In this document: piece after piece, positions 37,345 to 48,615 of the stretch
How the letters are laid out: each line of letters starts with the position of its first letter
Numbering within the stretch: position 1 is the stretch's first letter
NCBI GenBank assembly: GCA_036971715.1
Contig: JAVHJL010000008.1
Coordinates: 186,001-250,000, forward strand
From: Arthrobotrys musiformis
Taxonomy: Eukaryota > Ascomycota > Orbiliomycetes > Orbiliales > Orbiliaceae
Length of the DNA stretch: 64,000 bases
Direction: 5' to 3'
The notes under the pieces: generated by a model
What the model saw: only the letters and a program-made list of their open reading frames with translations
What the model was told of the DNA's origin: nothing
Database searches by the model: none
Program-made: the position numbers and the translations under genes

Positions 37345-37930
37345 ATATCAAGGTAATATATAAATGTTATAAAGCAAAAATAATATATTAGTATAAATAC
37401 AAATTAATATTTAAATTATTATTTAATTTCTAAATATATAATAGTAAATATAATAAATTAAATAAATAAATAATAAAGGAAATAACATATTAAATTGGAT
37501 AAAAAATAAAACTATAAAATGGTCATTTGGGGATATAATATTAAATTAAACAAAATATAAAATTATGAATTAGATATTCAGATATAGAATGTTAAACTAA
37601 ATAAAAAATAAATCTAAACTAAATATTTAAATATATAAAATATTAAACTGGATATATGCTGTTTTTTGATAACTCAGAATTCTATATAGGGCAAAGACTT
37701 AAATAGGCTTTTTACTGCATATACTGAAATAATATTATTAATATTGTTTTTTATATTTTGAGGTTTGGATCTAAGTACTTCCTTATTCTGGGTCTGTAGG
37801 TTGTATTATGTTATATAGTTTTTCTTCTAACTATAGTATTATCTGAATATTTCCTATGGTCATTCTGAGGGCTCCTCTGGCCGCCTGGATTTCTGCTTGG
37901 AGTTCTTTGTGCTGGGCTTGCTTCGTTACA
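37345..37930 (-). repeat. 5' LTR of reverse Gypsy element
   Basis: 586 bp, collinear with 31248-31833. On the minus strand it starts TGTAACGAAGCAAGCCC; the right flank is ATAAG. Its last 100 bp is far less RIP-mutated than the rest. Confidence 0.7.
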
Positions 37931-38069
37931 ATAAGGCTTAAAAAGGCCAAAATAGTAGTTTGAATATGAAATAATTTGAACTAGGAAGGGTATCCAGCCA
38001 CATAACCAAATAAATACCACATTACCAGATAGTTTGCAAATCATAAGAAATATAATTAGATAAAGGTTA

Positions 38070-39092
38070 ATAAGGTAGATAGTTTATAGAAATGAATTAA
38101 CCATCATTCACCTAATTGACCGAACAGGCGAATGTGTTGATTCCAAAATACAACACTGGACGCTAGTATTCCAACCAGCTGCCCGGAAATCCTCCATCGA
38201 CAAACGGAAATGCATCTCCAAGTCCTTCTTCTTCACAATGCTCAATGGACTCCACAATCCGCCGCTCCCCGAGAGTCTACCCGTTGTGGGGTTCCACGGA
38301 AAACCATCTCCCGAGATAACCGCCAGTTCGACCGAATGAGGAATAGGGCGTGTTAGGCGAATTTAAGCGCGAGATAGCCGAGGCATCGTTACGCAAGGAG
38401 CTTTCCCCACCTCGGAAAGAGGCCGCAAATTCCCCGCCACACAAGTCAGCCCCGAGCTTCACAATCGTGTCGGCCAGGGCCATTTCGTCACGATATCGAT
38501 ATCAGGAAAGGCCTCAGCCGAAACGCTGTTTGAGCTTCGAGAATACCCGATTCCAAGGTCGGTTTACATTCCCCGAACACCACTAACCCGTTACGAGTCC
38601 CAATCCGGCCGGCGGACTAGACTGTTCCATCATTAGAGCTTCCCGCTGACATGCATTCTTGGAGTATCGTTTTAGCTCTAGCCTCGCGAACTCAATATCC
38701 CCCCCCTTCGCACCACTAATCGAAAACGAAACCCGCTTATTTCTTCCTTTCTGATCGTCTCGAACAGTGACGAGGGGGCAAAAAAGAGGAGGGCAACTGG
38801 GCCTTTCAATGGACGGGAAAATAGAGTCGGAAGTGGGACCACCAGCCATAGCGTGATCTATAGTGCAGTGGAGTCTGCGGGCGGGGGCGAGGTAAAAGGC
38901 AACGTCCGAAATCCACTCCGGTTCTACCATGGACTTCTTCCTTATCGATATCGAATAGATCAACGACTCTATCGGTTTCGCATTTTCTGGAAATACTCTT
39001 GGTAAATTGAACCGACTTGGCTCCCGCTTTGGACGTTCCTGGATATTTATATCTCGCGCGTCGTTTGCAGTATAAAACCCGTCGCACCGCAC
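38070..39092 (-). pseudogene. Unrecognised, possibly broken gene divergent to the dehydratase
   Basis: Coding-like stretches occur in different minus-strand frames: 38583-39092 (motif WISDVAFYLAPARRLHC) and 38100-38330 (motif NPTTGRLSGSGGLWSPLSIV). No consistent exon join was found and no family is recognised. It would be transcribed away from the dehydratase and shares its upstream region, and sits at the right edge of the RIP island. It could be a decayed gene or a multi-exon gene that I cannot assemble. Confidence 0.3.
39071..39077 (+). promoter_or_regulatory. TATA box of rhamnonate dehydratase gene
   Basis: TATAAAA about 110 bp upstream of the ATG at 39185, followed by C-rich sequence that could hold the transcription start. 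Confidence 0.5.
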
Positions 39093-39184
39093 CTCACTTC
39101 CATTGACCGCTCAATTGAACACCCCCTCAAAAGAAACACTTTTTGCGGTTACTTTGTATGGAACTCCAGTTCAAAGATTCGACA

Positions 39185-40515
39185 ATGGCTTCTACTCTCA
39201 AGTCCTTCCCTACAATCAAGGAGGTTAACACCTACCTCACCGCTGGTGTAAGCATTCTATCCCACTTCCTACTTGCCCCGAGACTAATTGGCCCTCTAGG
39301 TCGGTACCGGCGGTGACTATCATAATGTCAAACAAGAGCATTGGCTAGTCTCTTCTCCCATCTCGACTCCAATGTCCCGATACTCGGAGTATAAGAAAAC
39401 TCGTACATCCTGGGGAATCAACGTCCTCGGTTCGTTCTGCGTCGAGATCGTCGCCTCGGATGGTACCAAGGGCTTCGCCACCGGTTTCGGAGGTCCTCCG
39501 GCGTGTTGGCTGGTCCACAGCCACTTCGAACGTTTCTTGTTGGGGGCCGATCCAAGGAATACCAATCTCCTTTGGGAGCAGATGTTCCGTGCCTCCATGT
39601 TTTACGGCCGTAAGGGTCTCCCGATTGCTGTTATCTCCGTTGTGGATTTGGCACTCTGGGATCTTATCGGTAAGGTCCGCGGTGAGCCTGTGTACAAGAT
39701 GATCGGAGGTGCAACACGCCCTCACATCGACTTCTATTGCACCGGTCCCTCGTCGGCTGCTACAAAGGAGATGGGTTTCTGGGGTGCCAAGGTCCCACTC
39801 CCGTACTGCCCTGATGATGGTCAGGAGGGCCTCCGAAAGAACATCGAGTACCTGAGGAAGCAGAGGGAGGCAGTTGGGCCTGACTTCCCCATTATGGTGG
39901 ATTGTTATATGAGCTTGAATGTTCAATACACAATTGAGATTGTCGAGAAAACAAAGGATTTGAATCTGAACTGGTGGGAGGAGGTATTGCATCCTGATGA
40001 TACTGAGGGATACGCGCTGCTGAAGAGGGCACATCCTACCATGAAGTTCACTACCGGAGAGGTACTCTATCCTTTCCCGCCGACTCGATTTAACTAGTGA
40101 AATACTAACGAGAGCATAGCACGAGTACACCAAATACGGCTTCCGCGAACTCATCAAGGGCCGCAACATCGACATCCTCCAGCCGGACATCATGTGGGTC
40201 GGCGGTCTAACCGAGCTCCTCAAAATCTCAGCCCAGGCAGCAGCCTACGACATCCCTGTCGTCCCTCACGCTTCGGGTCCTTACTCCTACCACTTCGTCG
40301 TCTCGCAAAATAATACTCCGTTCCAGGAGTACCTCGCCAACTCGCCCGATGGGGAGAGCGTGCTACCCGTCTTCGGTGGGCTGTTCAAGGATGAACCACT
40401 ACCCCAGAACGGAAAAATGTTAGTGGAGACGTTGGATAAGCCGGGTTTCGGGTTGGAGTTGGATCCTAATGTGCAGTTGATCAGTGGACGAGGTTCTTGG
40501 AATGCTATTAATTAA
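39185..40515 (+). CDS. L-rhamnonate dehydratase (enolase superfamily)
   Basis: Dehydrates L-rhamnonate to 2-keto-3-deoxy-L-rhamnonate in the non-phosphorylating rhamnose pathway. Three exons: 39185-39247, 39300-40061, 40120-40515, giving 406 residues against about 405 for the bacterial enzyme RhmD. Introns have GTAAGC and GTACTC donors; the second has a TACTAAC branch site. The N-terminal GGDYH and HW motifs, then STPMSRY and WGINVLGSF, are characteristic of rhamnonate dehydratases. Likely Mg ligands are Asp222 (MVDCYM), Glu248 (WWEE) and Glu275 (TTGE); the catalytic His is about 325 (VVPHASGPYS). An in-frame upstream ATG at 39158 has a poorer context. The aldolase for the next step is at 46689-47767. 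Confidence 0.93.
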
Positions 40516-41697
40516 GCGACGGTAGGCGGAACGGAGTTTTGGCGGGAGACGCTCTATTTTTTCTGTGTAGATGAGTTGGAATAATCAAAACGGATTTATT
40601 TTGGTGCCGTTCGAATAAATTACAGAACTTGCCGTATCGTAAAAAGTGCTACTATCCCTAGATAGGGGCTTCCGGGTCGTTCTCGTCTAACTAATACCTC
40701 TGGCACAGCAGCAAATCTTCTCTTTAAATCCCACAGTATCCACCCTCGCTAGGTTCCTGCCCGTGACAGTAAAGCCATCGTTGTTTTACCGTAATCTCTA
40801 CTAAAATTCTAGGCGCTTCATAATCAATAAATAGTTTCCAGCGTGCCAGCAAATTTGAATCTATATTAAAAGCTCAAACGACAATTTTCTAGTTATAATT
40901 AGTATATGTAGCTAATCGGGTTTTGAAGCGATTTTCTAGCTTCAAGTCCGCCGTAAAGCTTTGCCGCTGCCTATGATAATGATACCCAAACTCACTCTTT
41001 CCGTACTCCGATTTTAGTTTATTTGAATAATTGTATAACCCTAGATCTTAATACAAAATACAAGGGCATTCCCTCCGTTACCGTAAAAGAGTAACATATA
41101 CCATCAAATAAAGAACAAAATGTGTAGTACTAGTGATCCTTGTAACGGAGTACGCCCCGACTCCACCTACTCGATTATATTATGACCGCTAACCTGTGGA
41201 ATACTTGAATAGTTCCCACGAGAATGCACTTCTGCAGGTCTCATAATGTCTCTGAGAATGGGTGGTGTTTGAATCCTGCTTGTGGGATGCATACGCTCAA
41301 ACTGGAGAAGGAGGATGCCTGGGTTTTGTTATCGTCGTGTTAGTCGTGAGTTTCCGGGAATTTGGGGGGCGTATGAGATTTGCGGGTGGTAATTCTAGAG
41401 TAGGTGGCGTTCTTGGGGGTTTTGGTATATACCTTCTGGCATGGGTGCTACTTTGTAGGATATGGCGGAAGCAGTGAATACTAGACCACGTTTAAACTTA
41501 GGTATCGATTAGGTGCCTATTACAATAAAACTGTGGCCCCAGAGTCCTTTTTGATATTCATATGCTCACAGATTAGCTTTCAATAACCTGTCAAGACAGC
41601 GATAAAGAGGGCAGCTATCGCAACATTACACTATCGCCCATATACGTTTCCAAATCGACACGGCGAGTATCGATCAGCCTATCCTGCAGCGATCCCG
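40516..41697. other. No supported gene
   Basis: Begins with the 3' end of the dehydratase transcript; the rest has only short, unconvincing frames. Confidence 0.5.
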
Positions 41698-42876
41698 CTA
41701 ATCGTGGTATACGCCCTTGGCCAACCTCGCAGCCGAAATTAGATGGGCTAATGACTCCGGCGGGGGCGCGCACGGCGGGGTCCAAACGCCACCCGCCTCG
41801 GCCCAGCGGTCCGCCCAACGCGGTCCACAATGGCCAGCTTGGAACTTCTCGTTCCTGCCCCATTTATAATTCCTCCATCCCAGCGGCTCTACGATCTCTT
41901 TCCTCCTCTCGGTACCCGCCAGGTCGAAGAACGCCTCCATCGTGGTCCCGGGTATAGGGTTTCGCGGATCCTTGAGATTGGGTGGAGTATCCCATTCTTC
42001 CGCGCCGTCCCACAACACTTGGAACGAGCCTATCCTCCCATCGAGATGTCCGAGCTTCAGGAACCTCGATATCCAATCGGCGAAACCCTTCAAGATGTCG
42101 CTCTCGAACCGAGAATGCCTTTCTAGAAAGTTGTCTAGCGCGGTTTCTTGAGGACTACCCGACCCGCATTCAGCTGCCAAGACACTCAGTCTATCGATCC
42201 ACGAGGTAAGTTCCTCCGAATAATCTAGTTTGATATCCAACACCAGCTTTCCCACGAACATATCATTACACCTCCCACCATTTTCGCCGCCGTTTAGGGA
42301 GGGTTTATAATACCCCTGTGGCCCATGGTGGAACAAGTCGTTGAGAAGGTCAAGTAGCGTTCTTGCTTCACCCCACAGACTCCCCGGGGAGACAAAGCGG
42401 ATGCTACTGCCTTCTTCCTGCGATAGTTCTGCTACTGTATAGTTTATTCGAAGTTCAGGGATGATATTGTAGAATAGTGCTTCCGGGGGTAGCTGCAGTC
42501 TAGTCCATTTGAGGAAGACCTCCGTTGGGTATGATTCCACGTTGAGCGTGTATCCCAGTGGGTTATCATCACCGCTGGGGTTCTTACAGAGAAGGGTTAT
42601 GTATTTCTGGAATTCCGACCTGAGCTAGCCACATGTTTGGAGAATGGGGAGGAGGGAATATCTTGGCAGTGCCGTGGGGTAGTATATGGAAAACCCGGTG
42701 GTCGGGTTATAGCTTGGTCGATCGGAGTGATTGAGACAGACGGCAGATGTTGGAGATAGCAGTTGGGTTTTGAGGTCTGGTTCGAGGGGCTCGCGGCAGA
42801 CGTCGACGACGTAGAAGTATATCCTCTCTCGGATTTCGAGGGGCAGGCCGAAGAGGTTGAATGCCGGGGCGGCCAT
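41698..42876 (-). pseudogene. F-box/2EXR-type protein gene with in-frame stop
   Basis: One frame runs from ATG 42874-42876 to the stop at 41698, about 392 codons, interrupted only by TAG at 42625-42627. The N-terminus (FNLFGLPLEIRERIYFYVVD) is typical of fungal proteins with an F-box-like or 2EXR-like head. Similarity in style continues without a shift past the stop (LPILQTC, stop, LRSEFQKYITLLC), and there is no room for an intron there. The expected residue at the stop is Gln, so CAG to TAG is the simplest explanation. It is either a recent pseudogene or a sequencing error. Function of the intact protein unknown. Confidence 0.6.
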
Positions 42877-43290
42877 GATGTGTTGCACTGTCGATGCTTT
42901 GCAGCCCAGCGCGTCTATATGCTAGCTTAGCTATCCGATGTCCCTGAAGCCGGCCTAAACTCTCTCGATAGCCTCCTGATATCGATGAGGCATTGAAGTT
43001 AACGATTGTCGAAGGAAGAGAAGCAGCCGGCAGTTGAGGCCGTCAGCTAAAAGGTGTTGGATCACGTGGTCGTCGTCGCAGGATCCAGCACGTTACACAC
43101 ACCGTCGCGTCCGAATATATATATAGCGGCGGTTACATCGCGAGCCACGAGTAACCCAACTGACTGCGACTCCTCTCCACACAACATTACAATCCGCTGG
43201 TGCTTCAATGCAGGTTCGCCATTAGGTAACACGTAGAGTACGGCAGAGCTGGCAACTTAGGCATCCCGTTTGGGCGCGATACTAGGAGGT

Positions 43291-44629
43291 ATGGGGCCGT
43301 CAATCAACAAAGTCCCGTACGAGTTATGGCTCATGATATACGAGTATCTCCAGAAAACGGACCTGAAAGCGCTTTCATCATGTTCGGCGGAGCATCGACG
43401 GCGGATAGTACGCTTGCTGTACGGACATATTCGGCTATCAGGGGCATCCGTCGCGGCCTTTGTGAACGGTAGCTTCAAAGATCTAGGCGCTTTGGTCAGG
43501 TAGGAAAAATGTGCACTTAAATTCGTATTATTGGTATCTTCCGGCTTGCTAATGTGGAGAAATACAGCGAAGTAACCTTTGACGGTCTATTAGACGGACG
43601 ATCGGCCCATGAGACTCTCCGGCTTTGCGAACTCTACTGTGCCTCGTTGGGGGTGTTCCCGAATCTCATCGGGGTCCACGTTCCCATTTCCACCTGTCGG
43701 CACTACGAGCGCAAAATTCCCCTTGCGATAGTTCGGGGTATGATGCATTATCCTTTCTACCAGAATCTTCGCACGGTGTGTTTCGATGCGCAGCTCATAG
43801 ACTACGAAGATTCGCGGCTTCAGGACTGGGTAGACTCGAAGACCCAGTTATCGACCGCAGCGCTGCAGTTTTTAACCCTTGCTAACGGTCCCGGTCAACA
43901 AGGAGCTCATTTTCTCCAAAATCTCGAGGTAGCATCTGGTTACTCCTTCGGATCGCTTTTATTGCGACCACTCCGCAGCCAACTTTGGTAGATTTTTACT
44001 ATCCGTGCTCTTTCTATTTTAATTCCGCGGCAACTCTTAAATCCTTGACCTTGCGGATGGGGGCGGGGTTCGGCTATTCTAAATCTTCGGTCGTATTTCC
44101 GAAAGTCGAGTTCCTACATATGATTATAACGGGTGGGTTCAATAACGAAGATATTAACAATTTGGTCATAATTTTCCCAGCGGTCGAATACCTCGATCTA
44201 GAGGGGCCAAGAAGGGGGAGAGCTGATGACGACGACGACCAAGTAGGTCGATCTAGGTCCTATCTTCCGATCCGAAAGTTCACTAGCCTTCGAGCCGCAA
44301 GGGTTCCTTGGCCCTATTCCTCTTATTATGGGTCAGCGGAGAAATTGCGCAGCACGGTTAGGTACTGGAGGGGTCGCCCCATGAAGCGGCACTTGACACA
44401 ATTATCACAAGTGGATTTTGTTAGATATACTGGGTCGCGACGCACCTTGGTATCTCCACACCACTGGGGGGGCAGCTTGATACCCCCACCTACTGTGGAC
44501 CCAGCTAGCTTGCGGGACTCAGTCTTGAGGTTCCGGAGGGAACAAGGCGAAATTTGGGAGCTATCTTCTTGGCTTACACCGCAGGACCCGACGTATACAG
44601 ACCCATTTAAGCAATTCAGATGCCACTAG
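43291..44629 (+). CDS. F-box protein with leucine-rich-repeat-like body
   Basis: ATG at 43291. The N-terminus has an F-box (VPYELWLMIYEYLQKTDLKAL, read in two parts). Exon 1 ends near 43491-43502 and exon 2 starts near 43559; the exact donor is uncertain because the best donor (GTAGGA) does not keep frame while GTCAGG does. Exon 2 ends at 43928 and exon 3 runs 43979-44629; this second 50-nt intron is clear and keeps frame. The body alternates beta-strand and leucine-rich segments (LRTVCFDAQLID, LKSLTLRMG, VEYLDLEG), typical of fungal F-box/LRR proteins. An acidic run (DDDDD) lies near the C-terminal third. It lies between two sugar-pathway genes but probably has no link to them. Confidence 0.7.
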
Positions 44630-44678
44630 GTCTTAAATTTACATATACATTGTCTGCAGACTCTTGTCTGATCGAATA

Positions 44679-46101
44679 CTACTTGGCAACCCCACCAGCT
44701 TTCTTCCTTATCTCCGGTTCCAGTGGGAAATTTTGCTCTTCCGGCTTCAAAGTATACAACTTATCCCAAATATGCTGCAGAGCAGCCGGCGTCTTCCAAG
44801 CCAACTCCTCATTCCTTAACCACAAACGTATCAAGTGTCTCCTAATACTCCAATCAGCTTCAAACACCACCTAGATCGAAATGAATTCAAGACGGGTTAA
44901 TAGCTCACGTGTGCTCCTCGTCATCTCTAAACCCATCCCTCGCATGCACCAATCCCAAGCTATTGATAAACTGCATATCTCCCTTCTGAAAATTTAACGC
45001 GAGGGAGTACTTCTCAGCAGTATAATGAATCGCATCCAACGCCTCCGCTTGCGCCTCGGTAATAGCCGGAATCTCCGGATTCCGCTTTTGCGAAAGGTAG
45101 CCTGTGAAGTGTCTGCGGGAGTATTGAAGTATTATCTTCCCGTCTTCGTGGAAGAGGAGTGGTCGTTTGGAATATGGCGGGTTTCCGCCGAAGCTGTACT
45201 TTGTCAAAATCTCCACCGTTTACTTAGAGCCTAGTAAACAGGGATCCCGCACCTATCGAGAACCCACTCCTCCGCCAACGTCCCGATCAAATCCGGTCTC
45301 GTCTCTGCGATCTCATTGTAAACTCTCCAACTACTAGCAATTCTACTCGTTCCGCCTTCGGCTGCTACCTCCAACGCTAATAGCGCGATCAGATCCCCCG
45401 CATCTGTATGGAATACCTGTGCGTCGGTTGTATACGCCGCATTTCCTATTTCTTTGAGATTGTGCGTCGCTCGAAGGTCTTTTATGTGCGCTATGACTGC
45501 GCCGTTCCCGGATTGACGGCCGCGGAGAGGACCAACGTGGGAGGATATGCCTGCGAAGGAGATGGCGGTCGATAGTTTGGAGAGGTTATCTACGGGGAGG
45601 GTGCGCAGGACGAAGAAGCCGCGGCCGGAGTATAGTTCCTTGGAGAGGGAGTGAAGCGTCTGGGAGAAGGTTGGGAGAGGGAAAGTTTTGGGGCTTATGT
45701 GGCCAAGCGGAATATTCAGACCTACGGCCAGTTTTTGAAGCCAGATTCACATTATTTACTGTATATACACACCAATTTTTGATAGCCTTAGACAAGGAGG
45801 AGAGTGCCTTGATACCTTTGAAGTACTCAACCGCATCCTCAATTTCTTTCAGCTCCGCTAAACTCAACTCGTAAACCCACTGTTTCTCATCCGTCCAATC
45901 TTTACCTTCCCATACAATTGGGCCCTCAACTCTAGCTGGAAACCCAGACGGTAGTGGTTTGTTTGGTAGATTCGGGTCGGCGTTCAAGCGTAATTGTGTT
46001 CGGGTGTGGTATTTTGCGGGGTTGGGGTGGTATTCGATATCCGGCTGTTCACCTGGTCCGACAAGCTTGAACCCCAGATTTACCCCGTCGGAATTAGCCA
46101 T
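44679..46101 (-). CDS. TauD/TfdA-family 2-oxoglutarate/Fe(II) dioxygenase
   Basis: Four exons read leftward. Exon 1 is 45816-46101 (ATG 46099-46101, context TCAAATGG). The 94-nt intron 45722-45815 keeps frame and restores FKGLNIPLGHISPKTFPL. Exon 2 ends at 45264 or 45240; its exact donor is unresolved. Exon 3 runs about 45198 to 44909 and exon 4 is 44679-44841; this last intron, with a GTGAGC donor, is clear. The iron-binding HxD is in VFHTDAGDL, the distal His in SLGLVHARDGF, and the 2-oxoglutarate-binding Arg in RHLIRLWLRN. GRGFFVLRTLP is also typical. The substrate is unknown. It is next to the aldolase on the same strand, about 590 bp away, and may be part of the same sugar-related group. 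Confidence 0.85.
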
Positions 46102-46688
46102 TTGATTAGAAATCGAGAGCCTTCTCTTATGTCTCATATATTATAGTTTGCTCTGTTTCCGAAGTTAAGGTGGTTTGCTATGATAGTATCATATATGATG
46201 TGCTTCCGGCGCGACGTGGGTCTCCAAAACCAGGGTCGGCTTTGCTCGAATCAGAAGCCTTCAATCCCGACATCCAAAAGAAAGACCCATGCCGTCCAAA
46301 GTCGATATCGGGAAATATGTGTCGCACAAACATGCATGGAATGCTGGGGTTCACCTCAAAACGTGGAGTCTACAAGGATGATGGCTTCGTTCGAGTCGTG
46401 ACGAGGCGCATATCTTATCTGCATCGACAGCTGGAATGCAGCTCTGTGTCACAATTCCATTCTTACTGCATGTAACCGATTGAGTTTTTTTTTTCGGATT
46501 GAATGAATTCGTAGTTCGAGACGGCGGAGGTGGTGCTCCCGGTACATATATTCTATTTGTCACAGCCTTACAAAGCGTTAAAAACAAGGCTCGAGGGATT
46601 TTTGAAACATCAATCCTTGGACGTCGCGTATACACTTATAAACATATATACTCTTCATGGAAAGGCTGTCGGTGGAAGTGCACGCTAA
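46102..46688. other. Spacer between dioxygenase and aldolase genes
   Basis: It should contain the promoter of the dioxygenase and the terminator of the aldolase; I see no gene. Confidence 0.5.
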
Positions 46689-47767
46689 TCACAGCTTCCC
46701 CTCAAACTCCTGCACAGTCTCGAACGCGCCTCTAAAGAGCTCCCACTGCCTAGCCGGTCCTCCGCCGCCGCTAGCCCCCTCGCAGAATGGTAGTCTTCCA
46801 CCGTCCTGCCCGACCGAGATACCCAGAACCTTCCTAACCGCCTCCTTGATACCGATAGTACCAAACTTCACAACCCACTCCTCGACCTCGCTATAAGCGC
46901 ATTGTAAAGCGTGGACCTCGTCCCACTCTTCCTTCGTCACATTCCCGTTCGCCGCGGAGATTTTCTTGGATAAGTTCCAAATCCTCAATAAAGTTTTGGG
47001 GAAGTATGCTGCAGTCCCATCGATCGCGCCCGCGGCACCGGGACCGGATAGGAGGAGTGGAAGGAGTTGTTGCCCTAGGCCGGTGTACACTCTAAATTTC
47101 TCGTGTTTGATCTCTGGGGTCGAGGAAAGGATCAAGTGGTGGGACATGTTCCCGTGCGACAGCTTGCAGCCGACGATATTGGGGTGGCCCGCGAGGTGCT
47201 TCATGAGTGATAGGGATAGTTGGAGGTTATTCGTGACAGCGGGGTAGTTGTATACCTACGCAACGACCATTAGCATCACTCCGACTTCACCATGCATGAG
47301 CGGTGAAAATATGCACTCACAAGAACAGGCAATGCACTATTATCTGCTACGGCATTGTACCAGCTTCTCAATCCCTCTTCGCTGTACCCCCCAGCGGTCG
47401 CGAAATAACTAGGCGTCAACACAAGCGCGTAGTCCGCTCCAGCCTCCTTACTCTCTGCGATTACCGCAATCGTCTCATCGATGTTCTGGCTAGCTGTCCC
47501 GGCCATGATGACCACATTGCCATAACCATTCTCCACCAATGCCGCCTTTTGGGACCTGATCAATTCGGACCGTTCTCCGAGGGACAGGTGGACGGCTTCG
47601 CCGGTTGATCCGCAAAGGACCAGACCTGTGACTCCGGCATTGGCGAGGAATAGAGTATGTTCTGTTTGAGCCGCGAGATCCAGCGGCTGTTTGTAGGCCG
47701 ACTTGTCAAATGGTCGGAAGAAAGTGGGGACGGGGACGTAGATGCCGTCTGGGGGTGGGGTCGCCAT
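46689..47767 (-). CDS. DHDPS/NAL-family 2-keto-3-deoxy acid aldolase
   Basis: Exon 1 is 47321-47767 and exon 2 is 46689-47255; the 65-nt intron (GTGAGT donor) joins in frame for 337 residues, normal for fungal family members. The class I Schiff-base aldolase features are all present: GSTGEAVHL in the substrate loop, Tyr at about 151-153 (VYNYPAV), and the Schiff-base Lys at about 180 (IVGCKLSHGN). The fold is a TIM barrel and the location is probably cytosolic. Together with the rhamnonate dehydratase at 39185 the simplest role is cleavage of 2-keto-3-deoxy-L-rhamnonate to pyruvate and lactaldehyde, but the family also includes aldolases for galacturonate-derived and 4-hydroxy-2-oxoglutarate substrates, so the substrate is an inference from position. 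Confidence 0.88.
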
Positions 47768-48615
47768 TGCCGCGGATTTCTGCTTGTAGTTTATATATAT
47801 AGGTATAAATATAGAATCTTCACGAGTGATCGGGAGTCTCTTTCTTGGTCAAAAAAGAAGGTAGAAACCGCGGGAATATCCACAATAAGGAATGTGGAAG
47901 GGAGCAGCAGCTATCCGACCGATATTATATTTTTTCTTGTGAACGTTCTCGTTCTGCGGGTGAATGTCTACGGGAGGGGTTTCATGTATGCGTGTGGCCC
48001 ACTGCCCAGTTCGATGCTGTGGAACCGAGCTCGGGTTCGCTTCGGCAATGTGCTCTCGGGTAATAATACTGATGCTTCGGCGGGAGCCGTCGTGTCGTGG
48101 GACTCGGGTCCTCGGGCCTTTTTTCGTATCGCGCGCCGTTTCCGGCCAAGACCCACTTTTGGAAACGCTTTTGACCGCTTTGAGAGGGTTTTCCGAGCTA
48201 AAACTTTTCAGCCATGGCTCGACCTCGACACTGGGATGTTCGAGACTATTGCGGGGTAAACCACGTCTACAACGCATTTGGCACTTTGGGAATGGTCGTG
48301 GACAGGGGCCTCGGGTCGAATGACAGAAACAGACGCGATGGCAGGGGGATCTATCATGGTTCAGGGGCCTCGCAGTGGATGATTTCCATGGGTTCCATAA
48401 AGGTAAAATTTAAACTTCAAAATGCCTGTATCGCATCGATATCGCCAACTAGTAACTCCATTGCGCATCACTCATGAAAACCCACCCCGAAAAAAACTCC
48501 GAGAAAAGCAATAAAAAAAGAAAAAGGAACATTATGGAAGGCTGGCATGGACCATGCATCGCGTGCTCGCCGAGATAGCTAAGCGCGAGGCGGATGGCGG
48601 AAATCATGAATCCAT
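47768..48615. other. No supported gene
   Basis: Overlapping frames on both strands, none with a recognised motif; probably the aldolase promoter plus spacer. Confidence 0.45.

Larger units (their letters stand above)
31248..37930 (-). mobile_element. Reverse-strand Gypsy retrotransposon, RIP-degraded
   Basis: Bounded by 586-bp direct repeats (31248-31833 and 37345-37930). Reading right to left: an aspartic protease patch (DSSDTGIYMSRKF, near 36439-36480), an RT patch equivalent to FGLTNAPATFQ (LTNTPTAF, near 35537-35565), the catalytic YLDDI box seen as YLNNIYIYS (35461-35490), and an integrase patch equivalent to YHPQTDGQ (YYPQINNQT, near 33211-33245). A purine tract (AAAAAAGGAGA on the minus strand) adjoins the left LTR. 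The order protease-RT-integrase is that of Ty3/Gypsy. RIP-type substitutions change the catalytic Asp pair to Asn and create many stops, so it is dead. A solo LTR at 33853-34524 interrupts it. Confidence 0.75.

Noticed and set aside
39345..40223. 292-codon minus-strand frame
   Set aside because: Antisense to the rhamnonate dehydratase and crosses its intron.
47657..48259. 200-codon plus-strand frame over the aldolase start
   Set aside because: Overlaps the aldolase start antisense; no motif and poor composition.
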